Shown here piece after piece: positions 1 to 11,036 of a stretch of 64,000 nucleotides of DNA. Under the pieces are notes generated by a model. That model was not told where the DNA came from, ran no database searches, and saw only the letters and a program-made list of their open reading frames with translations. Position 1 is the stretch's first letter. Every line of letters begins with the position of its first letter. The position numbers and the translations under genes were made by a program. This stretch comes from Elmis aenea. Its lineage: Eukaryota > Arthropoda > Insecta > Coleoptera > Elmidae. Location: the NCBI GenBank assembly GCA_947652605.1, contig OX393583.1:11325222-11389221 (forward strand), read 5' to 3'.

Positions 1-57
1 GTTTCTCAACAACCTTAGTTTCAACATACACAACAACCTTTAATCTTCAACTTTATG

Positions 58-442
58 TCACAACTCGAATTCCGTTTTTTTTTTTTGAAAAATTGTCTAC
101 GCCACTGCGTTCTTATCAAAAAAGTTTCTGTAGAACGTCAACTTGTACCATATGAGTTTTAAAAGGTTTTACAGCTTGTTTTCTTTTTGTTTTCAAAGCC
201 TACTATAATTTTGTATAAAAAAAAACTAAAAACTTACGCAACTTACATATTATTGATAACAACTATATCAACCCTTATATATTTGGAATGACAAAAAAAA
301 TAAGAATTTAAATAAGTCATAGCCAACTATGGGTTCTATTTTTAAAAAAATGCAACTTTGTCACAACTCGAATTTTGTTTTTTTTTTTGAAAAATAGTCT
401 ACGCCACTGCATTCTAATCAAAAAAGTGCCTGTAGAACGTCA
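58..442. repeat. Dispersed direct repeat, two copies
   Basis: Positions about 58-141 and 360-442 carry the same roughly 84-bp text (shared phrases GTCTACGCCACTGC and GTAGAACGTCAA, with a poly-T run inside). The spacing is about 302 bp, so this may be one and a third copies of a longer unit. The text resembles arm sequence of the CAGGGTG palindromes, but no terminus is present. Nothing coding is visible in 1-1078. Confidence 0.6.
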
Positions 443-1078
443 AAATTACTTTTGTTTACTTTCATAAGCAAGTGAGATATTGTCATAAAAAGAAAAGTCG
501 AAAAATCGAGTTATCGCCGATAACTCGAAAACAAAAGACGATAACCAATTTTAGTTTTCACCATTAACTTTCTCTCGAAAAAAGAGATCAAGGAAGCGGG
601 GTCCGTTTTTCGTTACCTCTTGTAGTTACCGAGATTACCTATGAAAACATCAAAATTTGCCAAACCCAAAACATGTTTTATTGCATAACTGGCGCACTTA
701 ATATATTTCTAATATATCATTTAAGACAAACATGGCTGGCTCTGATGTCACCAAGACGTATATGTGCTCAATTAATTGATTTCCCATTATATAGTTAAAT
801 ACAACAAAGGCTACCCACATTGAATAATAATTACATATTACAGGTATTCCAATGAAGAATTTATGTTTATCTCGAAACAGATGAAGGACTATTTGAAGCT
901 GACATTGTGTATTTATGAGGTCACACTTGTCATTATTTACAAAAATTTCAACTCAATCTTGACTACTTTATGAACAAAATAAACATATTTATTTATTTCG
1001 CCTTGGTTATATTAACAATTACTGTTAGATATGCTTTTTGATTGTAAATTACAAAATTACATGCCGTATGTATTAATC

Positions 1079-1106
<28 letters not shown>
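1079..1106. repeat. (TA)n microsatellite
   Basis: An uninterrupted TA dinucleotide run. It abuts the tail end of the repeat at 1107-1368, and the same family ends in TTTTATATATATA in its other copies. The run is therefore probably the expanded tail of that element and not an independent locus. Confidence 0.9.
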
Positions 1107-1111
<5 letters not shown>

Positions 1112-1368
1112 GCTTGTTTGTGTGTTTGTTCGCTATACAATCCTAGGTCCGCTGACCGAACGGGACCAAATTTTGAACAGTTACTATTTAGGATCCAACG
1201 GATTAAACGCCGTATAAAAAACGGCCGACAGCGAGCGCGAGTAGTCTGTGATTGAGAAAATCTGGGAACGTCCGAAGGGCGCGAGCGCGGAGCGCGAGTA
1301 GTCTGTGATTGATAAAAGAGAATCATTGTAATGACCCGTGCAACGCCGGGTAAATCATCTAGTTTATT
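1107..1368 (-). repeat. CCGGCGTTGC-type dispersed repeat, minus copy
   Basis: Read on the minus strand, this copy starts with TTTACCCGGCGTTGCACGGG, continues through ATCAATCACAGACTACTCGC and a cluster of GCGCTCGCG motifs, and ends with the GGACCTAGGATTGTATAGCG block, a CAAACA run and an AT tail. The same start, end and order recur at 1374-1690 and 24412-24928, so this is a defined mobile family. No reading frame of substance is present. The AT-rich tail could suit a SINE or other retroposon, but I see no convincing pol III boxes, and a Helitron-like origin cannot be excluded. Confidence 0.6.
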
Positions 1369-1373
1369 ATAAA

Positions 1374-1690
1374 ACTAGGCGATTTACCCGGCGTTGCCCG
1401 GGTGATTACAATTCTCTTTTATCAATCACAGACTACTCGCGCTCCGCGCTCGCGCCCGGTGGACGTTCCCAGATTATCAATCACAGACTACTCGCGCTCG
1501 GCGGACGTTTCCGGCCGTTCCCGGCTGTTCCCGGCTGTTCCCGGCCGTCCTTTATACGGCGTTTGATCCGTTGGATCCTAAATAGTAACTGTGCCAAATT
1601 TGGTCCCGATCGGTCAACGGACCTAGGATTCTATAGCGAACAAACAAACAAACAAACAAACAAACACACAAACAAGTTCTTTTATATATA
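1374..1690 (+). repeat. CCGGCGTTGC-type dispersed repeat, plus copy (head to head with the previous one)
   Basis: This copy runs in the opposite direction from the neighbour, so the two CCGGCGTTGC starts face each other across a short AT-rich spacer holding CTAG motifs. It carries tandem CCCGGCTGTT units at about 1505-1545 that the other copies lack. It ends in a clean (AAAC)n run and TTTTATATATA, and the next CAGGGTG element begins directly after it. Confidence 0.6.
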
Positions 1691-2122
1691 CAGGGTGTGT
1701 AGAAATTGGCGGAAGCGCTACACGTGGCGATGTCCTTCGTAAAATTCTAAGTCGAAAATCTTGATACAAAAATGTTGTACTATGGCCTAAGGAACCATTT
1801 AAAGGAAAAAAAAATTAACAACATTGCATACATTGATTTGCTTGGACATTTTTTTATCAGCAATTTTTACTTAGGTATTTACAATTTTTGTTCGAACTAA
1901 AAGCCTTCAGTTCGTAAACATAGCTACAAACTTTTGGGTATCGTAAAACACAAACTAGAAATAATTACGAGAAAAACAGAGATGACAGCTAATGACAATG
2001 TTGCCATATGTATTATTTTCATTCAAATCAGTGATTTACATATTTTCAACACCATTTTTTAAAAGGAATTTTACCAAGAACATCGCCACGTGTAGCGCTT
2101 CCGCCAATTTTTACACACCCTG
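1691..2122. mobile_element. Short CAGGGTG palindromic element (MITE-like)
   Basis: The ends are inverted repeats of about 57 bp. Both read CAGGGTGTGTA, then AATTGGCGGAAGCGCTACAC and GTGGCGATGT. TA flanks both sides (1689-1690 and 2123-2124), as expected for insertion by a mariner/Tc1-type transposase. The 432-bp unit has no coding capacity. The conserved ends with a diverged middle suggest a non-autonomous deletion derivative. Confidence 0.8.
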
Positions 2123-2964
2123 TATAGATAGATTTTAAAAATTAGAACACTGGAATAATCCTACTACTATACAATAAAGGAGACAACATGGATTGTTCTA
2201 ACTATAGAAGAGTAACATTAATAAATCCCATCAGGGGATGTAACTCCGAAAGGAGACGTCTAAGGAAAAAATGTAATATAGAAGTCACCGCTTAATTTTT
2301 GATAAGGAATCACGTTCCAATTTTTTTCGCAATATTTAGGAAACACTGTACTATGTTTAAAACAATATTTAATAGTTAAAACATCAAATGCATAATAAAA
2401 TTTCGTTTTCAATTTTGTTATATTTTTTTATTTTAACGCTATGGTCCAGTGTCATTTTATGTTTCATTTAGTGTTGGTGAATATTTGGTGATCGAGAATG
2501 ATTGATGCCCGTATACTTCAGACCGAAAATAAAATAACCAAGTGTATGTTGGTATCCCGGTAAAAGAGCACCTTACGAACGCTATTTGTAAGAGTCGGTT
2601 GGTATGTGCGGCCCGCCTGAAAATATTATTATTTAATTTGGTCCGCTATCCAAAATAGGTTGCCGACCCCTGAATTAAAACATCTTACGGTACTAGGTAC
2701 TTTTCGAAAGTTTGTATCCAAAAGATTTTGGTTCATTAAATTTAATGCACCAATGCTTAAAAATATAAGTAAATGATCACTTGCAACTTTAGAGGTTTTA
2801 TAGTGTACAGCAAAATAATGTCAACAAAATAACTGAAATACTTTGTATAATACATTATGTTCTATTACTACCGTGCATATTATTTAGACACGTGGGGTGT
2901 TTGTTGTAGTCGCGAAATGTGGTAGAAAGAGATTGAAAGATCCAAGTTTTATAATATAATTTTT
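2123..2964. other. Non-coding stretch with a solo hAT-type terminus
   Basis: No gene is visible. At about 2640-2672 the sequence GGTTGCCGACCCCTG reads, on the other strand, as CAGGGGTCGGCAACC, which is a typical hAT terminal sequence. GGCCCGC at about 2608 fits the same family. A partner end and target duplication were not found, so this is a truncated hAT relic. Confidence 0.45.
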
Positions 2965-3150
2965 TTATATATTATTCTCGCACGTGTCTACATTGTCAGA
3001 TCTTTCAATAAATTTCTCTAGACCTTTATAAAAATAGTTTTGCGGTTTACTTTCAAAATGTTTATTTATTGCTGCTTGCAATGACTTATTACCGGCGAAA
3101 TGCTTTCCAGGCAGATTACTTTTTAAATAAAAATACAGATAAAAATCTCC
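2965..3150 (-). pseudogene. Mariner-type transposase C-terminal fragment
   Basis: The minus-strand frame ends with residues such as GKHFAGNKSLQAAINKHFES and PQNYFYKGLEKFIERSDN. This matches the pattern at the C-terminus of mariner-family transposases (F-x-N-x-E-[VL]-x-A-A-[VI]-x-x-[YH]-F, then Y-F-x-x-G-[IL]-x-x-L-x-x-R). The catalytic domain upstream is not recognisable: residues before about 3150 read as a lysine/serine-rich tract with no DDD motif. The usual tryptophan after the ER pair is replaced by serine and the normal CI-x-x-x-G-x-Y end is degenerate. The assignment rests on pattern memory only, and no inverted repeats were found around it. Confidence 0.55.
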
Positions 3151-3715
3151 GTTAACAATTCTGTTGATAACACGTGTACTGGAATAGCTCCACAAAGCTC
3201 CAATAACTGCCTGCAACGCTGAACCCGATGCTGTTTTTTTTTTTGATGCGGTGTTATGATTTCTCGGCACCCACCTTGCGTTGACTTTTGTCTGCCGTTG
3301 TTACGGATATTTTTAACCTTTCTGAGATTTCTTTAAGTTTAAGTCGAACATTTTCCATAAGGGTATCCTAGACTTTTTTGTCCATTTCATGTACAGTGAG
3401 CTCGCGTTATGAGCAACTATTGGCGGCCAATTCCGATCTAAAAGTTGCTTATAACGTGAAAGTTGCCTATATGACAGAAATAGACACAATTAGATTTTTA
3501 ACATAAATAAATCTTCTTTTTAGTAATAAAACTGAAAATAAAAGTTCATACCATAACAACGCGATCGCGGTCGCGTTGTTATGGTGATGTGTGCGCTACA
3601 CCGCTACCTATCCACGAATGAGTCAGTTTTTTTGGATATAGAACACTCCATATATTTAAACATTTTATTACTAATGTAATTTTCTTCACAAACTATTGAT
3701 TTATACAGGGTGTTC
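3151..3715. other. Non-coding stretch with a perfect 14-bp-arm hairpin at 3551-3584
   Basis: No gene is visible. Positions 3551-3564 (CCATAACAACGCGA) and 3571-3584 are perfect reverse complements around a six-base GC loop. This is unusually GC-rich for the surroundings and may be the tip of a decayed palindromic element. AGTTGCTTATAACGTGAAAG around 3441 resembles text near other elements, but no termini are seen. Confidence 0.5.
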
Positions 3716-5979
3716 CTGAACGATGTAGCATAATTTCTACTGGTGAATCTACATTGAAAAATAGGACGGTTTAGCCCATCATTGAGAAATTAGATGCTCA
3801 TCAAATATATGCAAAGAAAATTTTCATAGCTGTCTTAGTTCAAAAGTTATTCAAGAAAAACTGAAAAAATTTATTTTCGTTTTTTGCCCCATTTCCTACA
3901 TTTTTTAAGATATCGACAATCTGGAAGCACATCTCCAAGGCAACCTCTTACGCTTTATATTTTGAGATAACATAAAATTTCTCACAACGTTTCGTCTCTT
4001 CAGAAACATCAACCTTATTTTTTTTAAATATGGCGACGAAATTTTAATTTTCAGGTATAGTCGGATAGCACTTTGTCATCTGATTTCAAAGATATATGAT
4101 ATTTTACCACAAAAATTTGAAAAAAATATCATTTTGTCCAATTTTTTAATCAAATGATTTTATACAAAAAATAAATAAAATAAAAAACAACACAATTATT
4201 TTGTTTTGTTTTTTAAACTGTCACTTTGACTTTAATATGATAGTGATTAATTGTATAATTTGCAACCAGCTAGAAATTCTTTGATATTTGTGCTTTGGTT
4301 CGCAATTTTTATTTTCACTATGTTCTGGTAGTACATTTTTAATTAATTTATTTATTCGCTATCCCTTCGTGTATGGCGGAGTATTGTTAAAATAATATTC
4401 GTCAATTATGGAAAATAAAAAGTACATATATGATATTGTAATTGTTTTATTGAAGTATTAAATGAACTGTTGAAAATTAAAAAAACATGTCATGACAGAA
4501 CAAAATATTGTTGTTATATTAGGACATTTCTCGAATTCCTTAAAAAGTGTTGTCATATTTAATAAAATGGTTTTCACAAACAAAGAACAACAGGGCATGT
4601 TACATATTTCTTATGTAGAGTAAAGTGCCCTAATATGGAACAGTTACCTATTATGGAATACATCAGTTTTATGACAATGAATAAGCGATATCTGTTGAAA
4701 AGTATATGTACCTATTCGTACATCGATCACACATTCCCAAATGTAAAATTGTTAAAAAACATTCACTAGATTACATAACAGATTCAAATATATTTTTGAC
4801 GTGCTACTGAGTTTTTAGGCTAAATCTTTCAGTGCAAAATATTATAATGCTAGGGTAAATGATATAAAATATTTAATTGCATGTTTATTTAGCATGAGCC
4901 TTTACATTTCAATTAAATAGACCAAAATTTTGATTGGGGCCATTTCATGTTTTACATACACCGATTTTTGAAATGTCACATTGATGCCTAATATGGAATA
5001 CATAGAGGTGCCTTATAATGGATATGATTATGGTCACTAAGTACAACAATATGGGTTCAGTATCAAAAGTGTCAGAAATGGACAGACGAAAAATGTGCAA
5101 AATACCCAAAAAAACAATTCTATTGGCCTACCTGTAAAAAATAAATAAATTATCAACATTTAGTTCGAATGACACTTGAATTATAATTTAATTTACATAA
5201 ATAACAGAGTTTTGGTTTGGTTTAAGTAATAATACAAATCAGAAAGAAATAAAAGATTAATCTATGAGCAGTTGTGTATTTTAATGTATATTTCCTATAT
5301 AATTCCATATTCCATATTAAGAACCCCTAGTATTTCATATTAGGTTCCCCGGGAGCTTAATATGGAATAGTAGTAACATTTAAAAAAAATAGCTATATAA
5401 GAAATATCTACAGTAATATCGTACCAGAATTCGAGTAATGTGTTGCGTATTCATTACAAATTCCTTACAATTTTTTTTGCAAAATTTTGTTGAATAAATG
5501 TGAATATTATTGCCGAATACAAAAAAGTATTCCATATGCCCTAATACTCTACTACCAGAACATAGTGAATATAAAAATTGCGAACAGAAGCACAAATATT
5601 AAAGAATTTCTAGCTGGTTGCAAATTACACAATTAATTACGCTCATATTAATGTCAAAGTGACAGTTTTAACAAAAACCAGAAAAATTGTTTTCTTTTGT
5701 GTAAGATATTAAGAGCATTGATTAAAAAATCGGACAAAATGAATTTTTCTCAAATTTTGGTGGTAAAATATGATTTTAAATATAAAGTGTCATATATTAT
5801 TGAAATCGGAAGACAAAATGCTTTCTTGAATAACTTTTGAACTAAGACAGCTATGAAAATTTTCTTTGCACATATTTGACGAGCATGTAATTTCGCAACT
5901 TTGCCCTATAATTAAACCGAACTCGTAGCGCTGAAGATAAGCAGGATCCCATGAATGTACTCGAATTTGGGACACCCTG
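3716..5979. mobile_element. Long palindromic CAGGGTG element with a nested insert
   Basis: It starts CAGGGTGTTCCTGAACG after TA and ends GGGACACCCTG before TA. Inner arms at about 3780-4330 and 5560-5890 are inverted copies of each other: GCAAAGAAAATTTTCATAGC, and later TTTGCAACCAGCTAGAAATT, recur in reverse. The outermost ends differ (GTTCCTGAACGATG versus GTCCCAAATTCGAG), so the two halves come from different subfamilies. A second relative begins at 62845. Reading frames inside are short and arm-encoded, so no protein is assigned. Confidence 0.7.
4618..5548. mobile_element. Possible nested insert with repeated ATATGGAATA motifs
   Basis: The centre of the palindrome holds a segment where TAATATGGAA or its variants recur near 4632, 4656, 4990, 5308 and 5360. 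It begins near TAGAGTAAAGTGCCCTAA and ends near GCCCTAATACTCTA in inverted form. The ends match only over a few bases and I could not fix a target duplication, so the borders are approximate. It is absent from the related copy at 62845-64000 as far as that copy can be seen. Confidence 0.4.
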
Positions 5980-6799
5980 TATACAGAGTTCAAAATTTCT
6001 TATTGCACCTAATAAAAGTTAATAATTTAGTATTTTAAAGCATTTAAAGTAAGATTTTTGCAGAATAAATCGTACCGAAATAATACAGGAAGGAAAGCAC
6101 ATGTGTGATACAGCACTGCAAGTTCATTATGCCAAACTACTTTTAAATATAGTCGTAGAAGTCACAGTTAAAATTAGCTTTATTGAAATATACTGCAAGG
6201 TGAGTTCTAGTTCATTACCAAGTTTGTTTGAATTGATTTGTCCTTAATCAAGTACAGGAAATAATTAAATATGATTACTAAGTTTCGTTTAAAGGTTTAA
6301 GGCAATAAAAATAAACAAATTTTGAGTACAACATTATGTAAAGGAACATGATGTAAAGGAAGTATAATCCATGCAAATAAGTTTTCCACATTTTTTTGGC
6401 TTAACCATACAAAAAGTTTATGAAAAAGAGATGTTGTTAGAACAGCATACTACAAATACAGGGTGTCCCAGTTATCGTAAACAGGATGGGAATCTCGTAA
6501 ACGGTAAGAGATACAGAGCTGATTAAATAGTACAAAATGATTTTTAGTGTTTAATTAAGTACAGCTAGTTTATTTGTGTAATGTTTTGTTTTGTTTTTCA
6601 ATGGTCACTTTGATAGAACTTAATAAATACAATAAAATTGCTATAGCTCGCTTTTTTAAAGATAAACCCAACAACCCATACAAAATACCTAAATTATTAA
6701 AAACATTCTTCGCTTGATATTTGTAATTTGACATAAAAATTCTGAAGCATTGAAGTGTATTATTTCAATGTCAGGTCGTTTGAGATCATCTACCCAAGT

Positions 6800-7475
6800 A
6801 GCACAAAAATATTGGCCTAATATTGGCCAAATATTGTTACGCGGGCCCAATATTGGCAACATTCAGCCAATATAGGCTTTTTCTAGTTTTTTAATTAATC
6901 ACCAATATCAGACAACACAACGTTAATATGTTATTGGTCCAATATGTTTATATTGTTTGATGATTATTTCCAGTTTATTTTTATTGGCTAGACATAAACA
7001 AAATATATTTACCCTATATTGTCTGACAACATTTAGCCAATACAGGTCTTTTCGAGTTTTTTAATGAACAACCAATATCGGAAAACTTAATGTTAATATG
7101 TTATTGGTCCAATATGTTGGTTTATATTGTTTGATGAATATTTCCAGTTTATTTTTATTGGCTAGACATAAACAAAATATATTTACCCTATATTGTCTGG
7201 CAACATTTAGCCAATACAGGTCTTTTCGAGTTTTTTAATGAACAACCAATATCGGAAAACTTAATGTTAATATGTTATTGGTCCAATATGTTGGTTTATA
7301 TTGTTTGATGAATATTTCCAGTTTATTTTTATTGGCTAGACATAAACAAAATATATTTACCCTATATTGTCTGGCAACATTTAGCCAATACAGGTCTTTT
7401 CGAGTTTTTTAATGAACAACCAATATTGGAAAACTTAATGTTAATATGTTATTGGTCCAATATGTTTATATTGTT
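6800..7475. repeat. 174-bp tandem repeat, nearly four copies
   Basis: The phrase GACATAAACAAAATATATTT recurs at 6991, 7165 and 7339, giving an exact 174-bp period. The last copies are nearly identical, while the first is diverged and missing a few bases. Each unit contains short inverted CCAATAT/ATATTGG motifs. The array lies entirely inside the 6459-8484 element, like arrays in other non-autonomous transposons. Confidence 0.9.
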
Positions 7476-7713
7476 TTGTAGTGGATTATAAGTTTAAAAT
7501 TTGAATTTCGCGCTCCAGGATGTAGATGGAGTTAGTGTATAGCGTATGTTAGGCTACCGTTGGCGGAATTGTATTGTAATTGGCAGAATGAGAGTGTGTT
7601 TTATGTTTGCCCTCATTTCAAATAAGCAAGTTATAAGCAAAAATAGAAAAGGTCAATTTTTTTGTTTTTTATGAATAGCGCAGATTGCCATTTTTTCAAG
7701 ATTTCTTCTTATA

Positions 7714-8372
7714 CAGGAATGCGCAAAAGTATGGAAACAGACAAATATCTAGAATACTATTGCAGATATAACAATGAAATTTTGTATCTAAGCGTTATGG
7801 TATTTTTCGGATTCGATGAAAATATTAAGGTTGAAATGAGACTTCTGGTTCAACCGGAAATAAACTCAAACTTTAAAAGTTTAAAAAGAACACCCTGTTT
7901 ATTTTTACATTTTTGTATTTTCCTCAAAATTTTCTTTAAAAAATGCAAAAGGTTATATGGGTCTAAAATCAACTGTTTTCGTTTAATTTACATTTTTATG
8001 AAAATTTTGAGCGATACAGCACTTTCAATTTTTTTTAACATTTAAGTTATTTAAAAAGGCAGTATAATTTCGTTTCAAAATTAGATTGACAATAAATTAA
8101 TTAACACTTTGCGCTAGTTACATTTAAAAAATATTATACAGGGTGTTTTTTTACGCTTGGTTAAACTTGGTCAAAAATGTAAAAATATGCAGGGTGTTCT
8201 ATTTAAAATTTCAAAGTTTGAGTCAGTTTCCGGTTGAACCGGAAGTCGCATTGCAACCTTAATATTTTCATCGAATCCAAAAAATACGATAACGCTTAGA
8301 TACAAAATTGCATTGTTATATCTGCAATGGATTCTAGATATTTGTCTGTTTCCATACTTTTGCGCATCCCTG
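7714..8372. mobile_element. GATGCGCAAAAGTATGG-family palindromic element
   Basis: The ends are CAGGAATGCGCAAAAGTA and its inverted counterpart, each continuing into GGAAACAGACAAATATCTAG. TA flanks it. It is nested in the 6459-8484 element. Relatives are at 13208-14939 (both ends), 22115 (left end only) and 33505-33844 (right half). The 127-codon frame read through its left arm is an arm shadow with no family resemblance. Confidence 0.8.
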
Positions 8373-8484
8373 TATAATAAATAACTGCTCTTAAATCATA
8401 GATCATTCTCACCCATTTAACCATCTCTGTATCTCTTACCGTTTACAAGATCCCCATGCTGTTCACGATAACTGAGACACCCTG

Positions 8485-9752
8485 TATAACCATTAGAGAA
8501 ATTTTAAACAGTAAGTGAGAATATTACCCTTCTTGATTATTGGAGACTTATGTAGTTTTTAATTATAATTTCTATTATCTTTGTACTTTTGCTGTATACT
8601 AATTAAGTGCTAACTTAAGCTTAAAAATTAAATGTCACATGTTTTGACTTATTTAAGTTTTAGAATAGATACCCAGTGTAAATAAATGATAAATATGTAT
8701 GTTATTTTGTATAGAAAAGCAAGAATCCCAGCACCAATACCTAAGCAATAATAATCAAAATTACTTACTGAAGATTAAAGCAACTGGCACTGGAATAAAT
8801 AAAAACTAAATTAAAATAATATGCAAAATAAAATAAACAATACATAACAGATTACAGCTTAGACATAACTGCTACTAAGCAAAATAAAATAATAACACAC
8901 AAAAACTGTGTGCACTTACATTTATGTGTCCATGTGTATGTAAATAAGTATTAGTGAGACTTACCTTATTGGATCCATTCTTGGAACTTTGTTATTCTTC
9001 TGGATTTACCCAAAAAGAAGGCTCATCCAAATTATTGTTTGAGTCTTTATTTCTGTAAAAAAAAACGAACTTGTTAGAATTATGTTAAAATCACATCGTT
9101 TGGATTTTATTTATTAAGTTTTGTCGTTGTTTAGAAATCGATTTCTTAATAAATTTAATAAACTGTATGTGATTTAAAACCCTTTCAGGCTTAGTGGTTC
9201 CGTAGTGGAACCACATAGTTCTAATTTATTCGTGAGCGAGTGCTGGAACCACCACCGAGGCTAGGTCATGTATTGTTCTTTCGCGCGATCTAACTTGACG
9301 TATTAGCGTTTATTACATATGTTTTAAAGCCTCTACACATTAGGCAATTTGTCGGGGCCGACAGTCGGGAACTCCGAGTTGGGTGTTTACACACCTACCG
9401 ATCAGTACAACCAACACAGCTAAACGTCATAGCTTTTTATTCATTTGGATGTTAAATTTTCGGTTTAATAGACCTTATCTAAAGGAATGTAGTGGGGACG
9501 TTGGCTTGTTGGATAGACTGCTCAGCCGACCGTTCCAACTGTCGTGTTGGTCGGGTGAAACACTACACATTAAACAATTTATCGGAATGGTCGGCCGGTT
9601 GTCCCGACAAATTGGTAGGTCTGTAGACCCCTTTAGTAAATACTTCATTAGAGTATCTCGGAGGTGCCTGATCTATGAACTTATTGTATCGTTTTCTTGT
9701 AACAAAAAACTAAACAACATTATCAAGTAAGTAATATAATACTTCACATATA
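8485..9752. other. Sparse region; piggyBac-like solo end and direct repeats
   Basis: At about 9174-9217 the sequence TTAAAACCCTTTCAGGC is followed by a hairpin, GTGGTTCC-loop-GGAACCAC. The same layout (TTAA, CAGGC, inverted GTGGTA/TACCAC) occurs at the ends of the element at 11037-12162, so this looks like a related single terminus. Around 9340-9630, motifs such as ACACATTA, CAATTT(G/A)TCGG and GGTCGGCCGGTTGTC recur as imperfect direct and inverted repeats. No transposase is visible. Confidence 0.4.
8965..9052 (-). other. Candidate 88-nt host exon (splice-site bounded)
   Basis: On the minus strand a strong acceptor (a run of nine T followed by ACAG) precedes position 9052, and a consensus donor AAG/GTAAGT follows position 8965. 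In one phase it reads 19 codons with acidic, protein-like composition (NKDSNNNLDEPSFWVNPEE) before a stop. All three phases contain a stop, so it could only be a last coding exon with a downstream UTR intron, or a UTR exon. No neighbouring exon was recognised. This is an inference from splice signals only. Confidence 0.25.
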
Positions 9753-10575
9753 CAGGGTGTCCCAGCCAAGACGAATTATTCGATAACTCTGTTATTAGTA
9801 ATATTATTAAAAAAAGTTAAATATAAAAGTTATTTGTAATCATGTACTACATAACTTAAAATTATTTTAAACTATACACAGTGTTTTTTTTTGCGCTCTG
9901 ATACCAAACAGGGCCTTAAAAATATATGAAAAAGGGTATTGATCTGAAATTTTGGTTATGTCCATAATATTTTCAATATGGCGACACTTCCCGATATACC
10001 GGAAGTTGACGTCTACTTTCTTATTTTAAATACAATGGTTTATTTTTTATTGCATTTTTGGTTATAAAACGTAACTTTAAAGGGACTTTTGATGGCATTT
10101 CCTTTACCTAAGTGCAGTCGTTTTTTAGATTTTTGGACTTTCTTAAAGATTTTTTGATTTTCATTGTGATGCTTAATATTATCTACTGCCGCCATTTTTG
10201 AAGAGAAAACGCTTAAATTTAGACCATTTATAGAAGAAACCTTGGAGTTCTTTCCGGAATTTTTGCAATCGATGCATTACTTACAGGGTGTCCAAAATTT
10301 CTTTTAATACAACTTCAGACCACTAAAACTCGTTTATTTCAAATACAATGCCCATTTTTTTTTTCACTTTCTAATGGAAAATCACATTCTGCATCAATCT
10401 GTATTAGCATTTCCTATACCTATCTGCAACAATTTTCGAGTTATTAAAAATGTTCATTTCCAAGGCCTACTATTTAAAAGTGTTGTAATTTCCCTTAGCT
10501 TTATCAAAAATTCTTAATAACTCGAAAATTGTTGCAGATAGGTATAGGAAATGCTAATATAGATTGATCCTCCTT
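9753..10575. mobile_element. Truncated CAGGGTG element, related to the one at 54903-56775
   Basis: A CAGGGTGTCCCAGCCAAGAC end at 9753 (also seen at 58854) is followed by text that closely matches the arms of 54903-56775: CTTAAAAATATATGAA, TTTTCAATATGGCGACACTT and AAGTTGACGTCTACTTTC. The internal boundary ACAGGGTGTCCAAAATTT is at 10285. The inverted pair around 10430-10560 (GCAACAATTTTCGAGTTATT and its reverse) marks a collapsed centre. No partner end on the right is clear. Confidence 0.55.
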
Positions 10576-11032
10576 ATAGGAGATCTCATATGTCTAAACC
10601 CCGTAGTTGTTGAGATGTTCAATACTTTTCATCACAAGAGTAGCCATTTAATTACCTACATTTTTATGCACCGAAGTAGGCCGCGCTGATGCAAAACAAA
10701 TGCCAAAATGTAACCAAGCGTCAATTTGATAAAGATAAAGAAAGATAGATAGAAAAATAAAACACATTCGGAAAACCTAAGCCAACAACGATCCTATTTC
10801 TGTAATCTATGAAAATCCTTTGGTCATCGAAGCCTACAATTGAGGATTTCAATTTTCCGTGATAACACATGACAATTAGGGCTTTGCGTTTGAAGATCCA
10901 GTTATAACATAGTTATATCGATTGAGAAATAATGACACATTAACACACTTATTTACATGGTAGACAATACCTTGGTTGCTCCTGAAACTGAGAATTCGAA
11001 AACAATGAATATAATTTAACCTTTAACTCTTA
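10576..11032. other. No gene seen
   Basis: This stretch is unique-looking, AT-rich sequence with no open frame, terminal repeat or recognised family. Confidence 0.5.
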
Positions 11033-11036
11033 CAGG

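Larger units (their letters stand above)
6459..8484. mobile_element. CAGGGTGTCCCAGTTA element, 2.0 kb, with internal repeats
   Basis: Both ends carry CAGGGTGTC followed by inverted copies of a GTTATCGTAAAC-like block and GTAAACGGTAAGAGATACAG, with TA on each side. Partial members of the same family lie at 15758-16300 (left arm) and about 54010-54530 (right arm). The interior holds a 174-bp tandem array and a nested element of another subfamily. No transposase is recognisable. Confidence 0.75.

Noticed and set aside
1338..1742. 134-codon plus-strand frame
   Set aside because: It runs through the CCGGCGTTGC repeat, an (AAAC)n run and the start of the next transposon; composition follows the repeats and no domain is visible.
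6800..7475. CRISPR-like array of regular repeats
   Set aside because: Units are contiguous 174-bp tandem copies with no short repeat/spacer alternation, in eukaryotic transposon-rich DNA.
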